Source: Kutzneria chonburiensis
GTDB taxonomy: Bacteria; Actinomycetota; Actinomycetes; Mycobacteriales; Pseudonocardiaceae
Direction of reading: 5' to 3'
DNA: 64,000 bases
Assembly: GCF_028622115.1 (NCBI RefSeq)
Contig: NZ_CP097263.1
Location: 5,022,001 to 5,086,000 of the forward strand
Both the position numbers and the translations under genes were made by a program. This document shows positions 60,785 to 64,000 of this stretch, one piece after another. The first letter of the stretch is position 1. Each line of letters begins with the position of its first letter. A model generated the notes under the pieces. The model made no database searches. It saw only the letters and a program-made list of their open reading frames with translations, and was not told the origin of the DNA.

Positions 60785-61135
60785 ATGTGGGACCAGTCGT
60801 TCTCCGTCCACCTCCAGTCGCTGACCGACTTCGCCCGCGAGCTGCAGACCCAGCTGGACGGCATGGGCGGTCCGATGGACCAGCTCACGCAGCTGGCCGG
60901 CGCGCCGGTGCTGCTGGGCGAGTTCGGCGAGGCGAATTCGCTCGAGGCGCGGACGAAGGCCGCGGTCGCGGAGATGCACGGCCTGCTCGATCAGGTGCGG
61001 CAGGCGATCGAGTTCGCCGAGAACGTGACGAAGACCGTCGCCACCGGCTACGAGCGGCTCGACGACGATCTCGCCAGCGGCATGCAGGTCACGACCGGTT
61101 ACGCGGACAGCCAGGGTGACTCGACATGGACATGA
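60785..61135 (+). CDS. small ESX-associated helical protein
   Basis: A 116-residue protein, helical, starting WDQSFSVHLQSLTDFARELQTQLDGMGGPMDQL, then EANSLEARTKAAVAEMHGLLDQVRQAIEFAENVTKTVATGYERL. It matches a conserved but unnamed protein that precedes PPE-like genes in actinobacterial ESX loci. Its 3' end overlaps the next gene by 10 bases. Confidence 0.75.
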   Translation: MWDQSFSVHLQSLTDFARELQTQLDGMGGPMDQLTQLAGAPVLLGEFGEANSLEARTKAAVAEMHGLLDQVRQAIEFAENVTKTVATGYERLDDDLASGMQVTTGYADSQGDSTWT

Positions 61136-62352
61136 GCCCACACACGAACTTCGCCCAGTACAGCCATGAACAGCTCTACACCATGCTGTTCGCCAGCGAC
61201 CCTGACACCGTCGGCGAGGCCGCCGACATCTGGGACACGACCGGCAAGGGCTTGCACGACAAGGCGAACGACCTCCAGTCGCAGCTGTCCGGGTTCTCCG
61301 ACAAGTGGCAGGGCGGCGCGGCGCAGCAGTACCAGTCGATGATCGGCGATCTGGCCGAGGGCATCCGCAAGGTCGCCGACACCGCGTTCGCGATGCGGGA
61401 CCTGACCCACGATGCCGGTGAGGCGCTGACCACCGCGCGGGCCAAGATGCCCAAGCCGGTGAACGTGCCGCAGGTGTCGCCGTCGGTCGTTTCCCTTGCC
61501 ACCACGCAGATCCAGGTGCAGGCCGACACGCCGCCCCAGGTCGTCGCGCAGATGCAGCAACAGCAGTCGGCCGCGATCGCACAGGTTCGGGACCAGCAGT
61601 CGGCCGTGGCCGCGTCCAACGCCGCGCATGCCGAGGCCGTAATGGTGATGCAGGCCCTGGCCGGCGACTACACGACTGCGCAGCAGTCGATTCCGCCGTC
61701 GCCCAACGCCGAGCAGGTGCCGTCGGGGACCACGCCGACCACCACCCAGTCCGACAGCGGCGTGAGCGCGCCGATCGTGTCGTCGTCGTGGGTGAACACC
61801 GCCACCGGCACCACGACCACCCTGCCGGCCGGCGGCGGCGTGCCGACCGGCCAGCCGCAGGGCGGTTCTCCCTTGTTCGGCGGCATGTTCACCGCCGGCC
61901 TCGCGGCCGCGTCGGCGGCGGCGTTCGGCCGGTTCGGCTCGATCATGCCCAAGATCCCCGGTTTCGCGAAGCCCAAGTCCGACGAGAAGTCCACCACGCC
62001 CGCGGGCGCCAAGCTTGGCGACGGCGCGTCGTTCACACTTCCCGTCGGTGGTGGTGGCGCAGGCGGCGGTATCGGCGGTGGCGGCGGTGTTTCCGGTTCC
62101 GTGCCGACCAGCATGGTCTCCAGCCCCGGCAGTCCCACCGCCGATCTCGCCGGCGGCGCGCTCGGCGCTGCCGTCGCCGATGCCGCTGGTAGCAAGGCAA
62201 TGGGGCCGATGATGCCCATGATGCCGATGAACGGGGCCGGGGCCAACGACATGGGTGGTGGGCGGCGGATCCCGCCGTGGCTGGTCGAGACCGAGGACGT
62301 GTGGGGCGAGTCGTCCGCCGTCGCGCCGTCCGTGATCGGTGAGGACTTCTGA
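61126..62352 (+). CDS. PPE-like ESX substrate with Gly-rich region
   Basis: A 408-residue protein. The N-terminal 110 residues form an ESX helical hairpin with a WQG turn (FSDKWQGGAAQQYQSMIGDL). A Gln-rich coil (QMQQQQSAAIAQVRDQQS), a Ser/Thr/Pro linker and a Gly-rich stretch (GGGGAGGGIGGGGGVSGS) follow. The tail RRIPPWLVETEDVWGES is conserved in PPE-like proteins of Pseudonocardiaceae. It is probably surface-exposed or secreted. Confidence 0.8.
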   Translation: MDMSPHTNFAQYSHEQLYTMLFASDPDTVGEAADIWDTTGKGLHDKANDLQSQLSGFSDKWQGGAAQQYQSMIGDLAEGIRKVADTAFAMRDLTHDAGEALTTARAKMPKPVNVPQVSPSVVSLATTQIQVQADTPPQVVAQMQQQQSAAIAQVRDQQSAVAASNAAHAEAVMVMQALAGDYTTAQQSIPPSPNAEQVPSGTTPTTTQSDSGVSAPIVSSSWVNTATGTTTTLPAGGGVPTGQPQGGSPLFGGMFTAGLAAASAAAFGRFGSIMPKIPGFAKPKSDEKSTTPAGAKLGDGASFTLPVGGGGAGGGIGGGGGVSGSVPTSMVSSPGSPTADLAGGALGAAVADAAGSKAMGPMMPMMPMNGAGANDMGGGRRIPPWLVETEDVWGESSAVAPSVIGEDF

Positions 62353-62355
62353 CCC

Positions 62356-63075
62356 GTGCCGACCATCAGCGCCCAGCAGATCGCCCAGCACGCCTACAAC
62401 GCCGGTTTCCGGGGCGACGCCCTGACCACCGCCGTCGCCGTCGCATTGGCCGAATCCCATGGCGACACCGGCATCCACGGCGACGTCAACCTTCAGACCG
62501 GCACGTGGGGGCCTTCCGTCGGCCTGTGGCAGATCCGCTCCCTCAACCCCGGTCACGGCACCGCCGCCGAGCAGGCCCTTCGCAACGCCGCCGCCAACGC
62601 CGATCCCGCGACCAACGCCCGGCATGCTTACGCGATTTCCCACCACGGCAGCAATTTCCGGCCGTGGTCCACGTACACCAACGGCGCCTACCGGAGTTAC
62701 CTCTCCCAGGCGCGGACCGCCAGTCGCGGGGTGACCGGCGGTGCTCCCTCCGGCGGCGCCACCCCCACCTCGTTCCGGGCCGCTCCTCGCGCCTTGGACC
62801 TGGTGGCCGCCGAGCTCGCCGCCCAGGCCCAGCGGTTGCGGTCCCTTGAGGGCGAGGTCCGCTCCCCCGGGCCGACCCCGTCCGCCTTCGGCGGCCTGCC
62901 GCAGTCGCAGCAGGCCGCCGAAGTGCACGCCTCGCTCCTCGAGTCCCTCGCCGCTCGCATCGCCGCCCAGCAGTCCCGCGCTTCCGCGCTGTCCACCGGC
63001 GTTCGGTCCAGCTCCGCCAACTACCAGCAGGGCGACGACCAGGCCGCCCGCGCGTACCTGTCGCTCATGCCCTGA
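62356..63075 (+). CDS. lysozyme-like (transglycosylase-type) domain fused to an ESX-type tail
   Basis: A 239-residue protein without a signal peptide. Residues 5-110 resemble a lysozyme-like/SLT fold: TTAVAVALAESHGDTG with a probable catalytic E33, then VGLWQIRSLNPGHG and FRPWSTYTNGAYRSYL. Residues about 145-239 form a helical hairpin (LDLVAAELAAQAQRLRSLEGE; EVHASLLESLAARIAAQQ) ending NYQQGDDQAARAYLSL, reminiscent of EspC/DUF2580-type ESX proteins. A wall-cutting enzyme exported by the type VII system is the simplest reading. GTG at 62356 starts 4 bases after the PPE-like stop. Confidence 0.75.
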   Translation: MPTISAQQIAQHAYNAGFRGDALTTAVAVALAESHGDTGIHGDVNLQTGTWGPSVGLWQIRSLNPGHGTAAEQALRNAAANADPATNARHAYAISHHGSNFRPWSTYTNGAYRSYLSQARTASRGVTGGAPSGGATPTSFRAAPRALDLVAAELAAQAQRLRSLEGEVRSPGPTPSAFGGLPQSQQAAEVHASLLESLAARIAAQQSRASALSTGVRSSSANYQQGDDQAARAYLSLMP

Positions 63076-63128
63076 CGCCCCACCCGTCACATTCGAATGT
63101 CACATGCGCGTCGTTGTTGCCTCTATTC

Positions 63129-63151
63129 GGCACATCCGGACCGCATGTGCC
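63129..63151. terminator. stem-loop ending the ESX rightward operon
   Basis: GGCACAT (63129-63135) and ATGTGCC (63145-63151) flank a 9-base loop, 8 bases before the stop of the convergent VOC gene. A 12-bp palindrome ACATTCGAATGT (63089-63100) lies between it and the last ESX gene. Confidence 0.6.
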
Positions 63152-63158
63152 AGGGAAA

Positions 63159-63602
63159 TCAGGCTGGGGTGGTGGTGCGGCCGTAGCCCTTGCGGCCGGT
63201 CTGGTCGGTGCCGTGGGCGGCGAAGCTGTAGAGGTGGATCTCGGTGCCGTCGGGGTCGTGGAAGACCAGGATCCAGCCGATGGTGGCGTCGATGACGGGC
63301 GAGTGGTCGATGCCGAGCGTGTCGAGGTGGGCGGCCCACTGCTCGGCGGCGGCCTTGTCCGCGATGCCGAAGCTGACCGGGTCGAAGCCCTGGATGCCGG
63401 CGGCTGCGGCGGGGTTCTCGCGCAGGGCGAGGCCGACGTCGCCGAGACCGGGGGCGAAGCCGGCGAGGCCGCGGACGACGCCCTGCTCGTCGGGGAACTC
63501 CATGGTGACCTCGAATCCGAACACCTGCTCGTACCAGGCGCGGCTGGCCGCCAGGTCGCTGACCGGGAACTTCACGTGGTGGATGCCGGTGAGCTGTGGC
63601 AT
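63159..63602 (-). CDS. VOC-family (glyoxalase/bleomycin-resistance fold) protein
   Basis: A 147-residue two-module VOC protein: GIHHVKFPVSDLAASRAWYEQVFGFEV with a metal-type His, and ILVFHDPDGTEIHLYSF with His/Glu near the end. Substrate unknown. ATG 63602 follows GGAGGGG. It is divergent from a TetR gene with a dyad between them, so it is probably a regulated detoxification gene. Confidence 0.88.
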   Translation of the reverse strand: MPQLTGIHHVKFPVSDLAASRAWYEQVFGFEVTMEFPDEQGVVRGLAGFAPGLGDVGLALRENPAAAAGIQGFDPVSFGIADKAAAEQWAAHLDTLGIDHSPVIDATIGWILVFHDPDGTEIHLYSFAAHGTDQTGRKGYGRTTTPA

Positions 63603-63619
63603 GGCCCCCTCCATTTCAG

Positions 63620-63634
63620 TGCAGTGGTACTGCA
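63620..63634. promoter_or_regulatory. operator-like dyad TGCAGT-GGT-ACTGCA
   Basis: Perfect 6-bp arms with a 3-base centre between the divergent VOC (start 63602) and TetR (start 63659) genes. The position fits a TetR operator acting on both. Confidence 0.65.
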
Positions 63635-63658
63635 TTCACAGCTGATAGAGTGCGCTCG

Positions 63659-64000
63659 ATGAGTGACGACGTCAAGCGCCCCTACCGGTCCCGCCGCCGC
63701 GCGGAGTCGGCCGAACAGACGAGGGGCCTGATCCGAGCGGCCGCGGCGCGCCTGTTCGTGGCGCGCGGCGTGAGTGCGACGACCATGCGCCAGGTCGCGG
63801 CGGAGGCGGGCGTCGCGGAACGGACGGTCTACACGGCCTTTCCGACCAAAACGGCGCTGTTCAACGAGGTGGTGAACATTGCGACGGTCGGCGACGACCT
63901 GCCGGTGCCGGTGGCCGAGCGCACGTCCTTCACCGACCTGTTCACGGAGACCGACCCCCGCCGCGCGGCCACGCTCTGCGTCACGTACGGCACGGCGCTG
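63659..64000 (+). CDS. TetR-family regulator (3' end outside window)
   Basis: The first 114 residues are seen: RRRAESAEQTRGLIRAAAARLFVARGVSATTMRQVAAEAGVAERTVYTAFPTKTALFNEVV (in parts) is a complete TetR HTH. The ligand-binding domain runs off the window. It is divergent from the VOC gene with the dyad at 63620-63634 between them. Confidence 0.9.
   Translation, partial: MSDDVKRPYRSRRRAESAEQTRGLIRAAAARLFVARGVSATTMRQVAAEAGVAERTVYTAFPTKTALFNEVVNIATVGDDLPVPVAERTSFTDLFTETDPRRAATLCVTYGTAL

Overview
The window is high-GC DNA with strongly GC-biased third codon positions, many GTG starts, frequent 4-bp ATGA/GTGA gene overlaps, an actinobacterial type VII (ESX-like) secretion locus, an F420/DDN-type oxidoreductase and a mycothiol-type PIG-L amidase. 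This points to a filamentous actinomycete, most likely Pseudonocardiaceae (Kutzneria- or Amycolatopsis-like; the genus is inference). I count about 66 genes and see no rRNA, tRNA or CRISPR.

Left part (1-15.6 kb): a lipoxygenase with a complete iron-ligand set; a secreted ricin/F5-8C protein; an ArsR regulator; an SCO6745-like protein; a very large secreted GH92 alpha-mannosidase; a flavin-dependent monooxygenase convergent with a LysR regulator; a broken tRNA-His guanylyltransferase; an SDR; and a Tat-exported family-8 polysaccharide lyase. Three of the secreted carbohydrate-active genes have perfect dyads just upstream, so this looks like a glycan-degrading region.

Middle (15.6-44.5 kb): a five-gene, fully overlapping MoxR/DUF58/DUF4129 operon; small regulator-target pairs (TetR, ArsR-SRPBCC, TetR-FAD monooxygenase, PadR-MFS pump); a phytase-like esterase; a PIG-L amidase and PAC2 protein; a RelE/ParE-like toxin with a DUF6247-like antitoxin; a DeoR-regulated sugar/polyol ABC importer with its dehydrogenase; NagZ-type GH3; a sigma factor with a membrane partner; a histidine phosphatase; a cysteine dioxygenase-rhodanese pair; a receiver-less OmpR-type regulator; and an APC permease.

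Right part (44.5-63.1 kb): a type VII secretion locus. eccB and a LuxR response regulator are transcribed leftward and eccE rightward from a shared promoter region. Then come a prolyl iminopeptidase and an IS481 element, a leftward operon of three large ESX-type candidate substrates plus a DUF1795-like protein, a YbaB-like protein and eccD, and divergently eccC, an I36-like inhibitor, two WXG100 proteins, a PPE-like protein and a lysozyme-like/ESX fusion. No mycosin or eccA is present. A direct motif, GTGGGTA(A/T)T..TGCCGTC, occurs twice between eccC and the leftward operon and again ahead of the WXG100 genes, suggesting co-regulation.

Four genes (an ArsR regulator, the antitoxin, eccE, eccC) each look intact except for a one-base frame break, mostly at C-rich runs. 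This resembles assembly indels more than decay. The tRNA-His guanylyltransferase, with a nonsense codon plus an internal deletion, looks like a true pseudogene. A family of GAGTGGCTCA hairpin repeats occurs at two intergenic sites.
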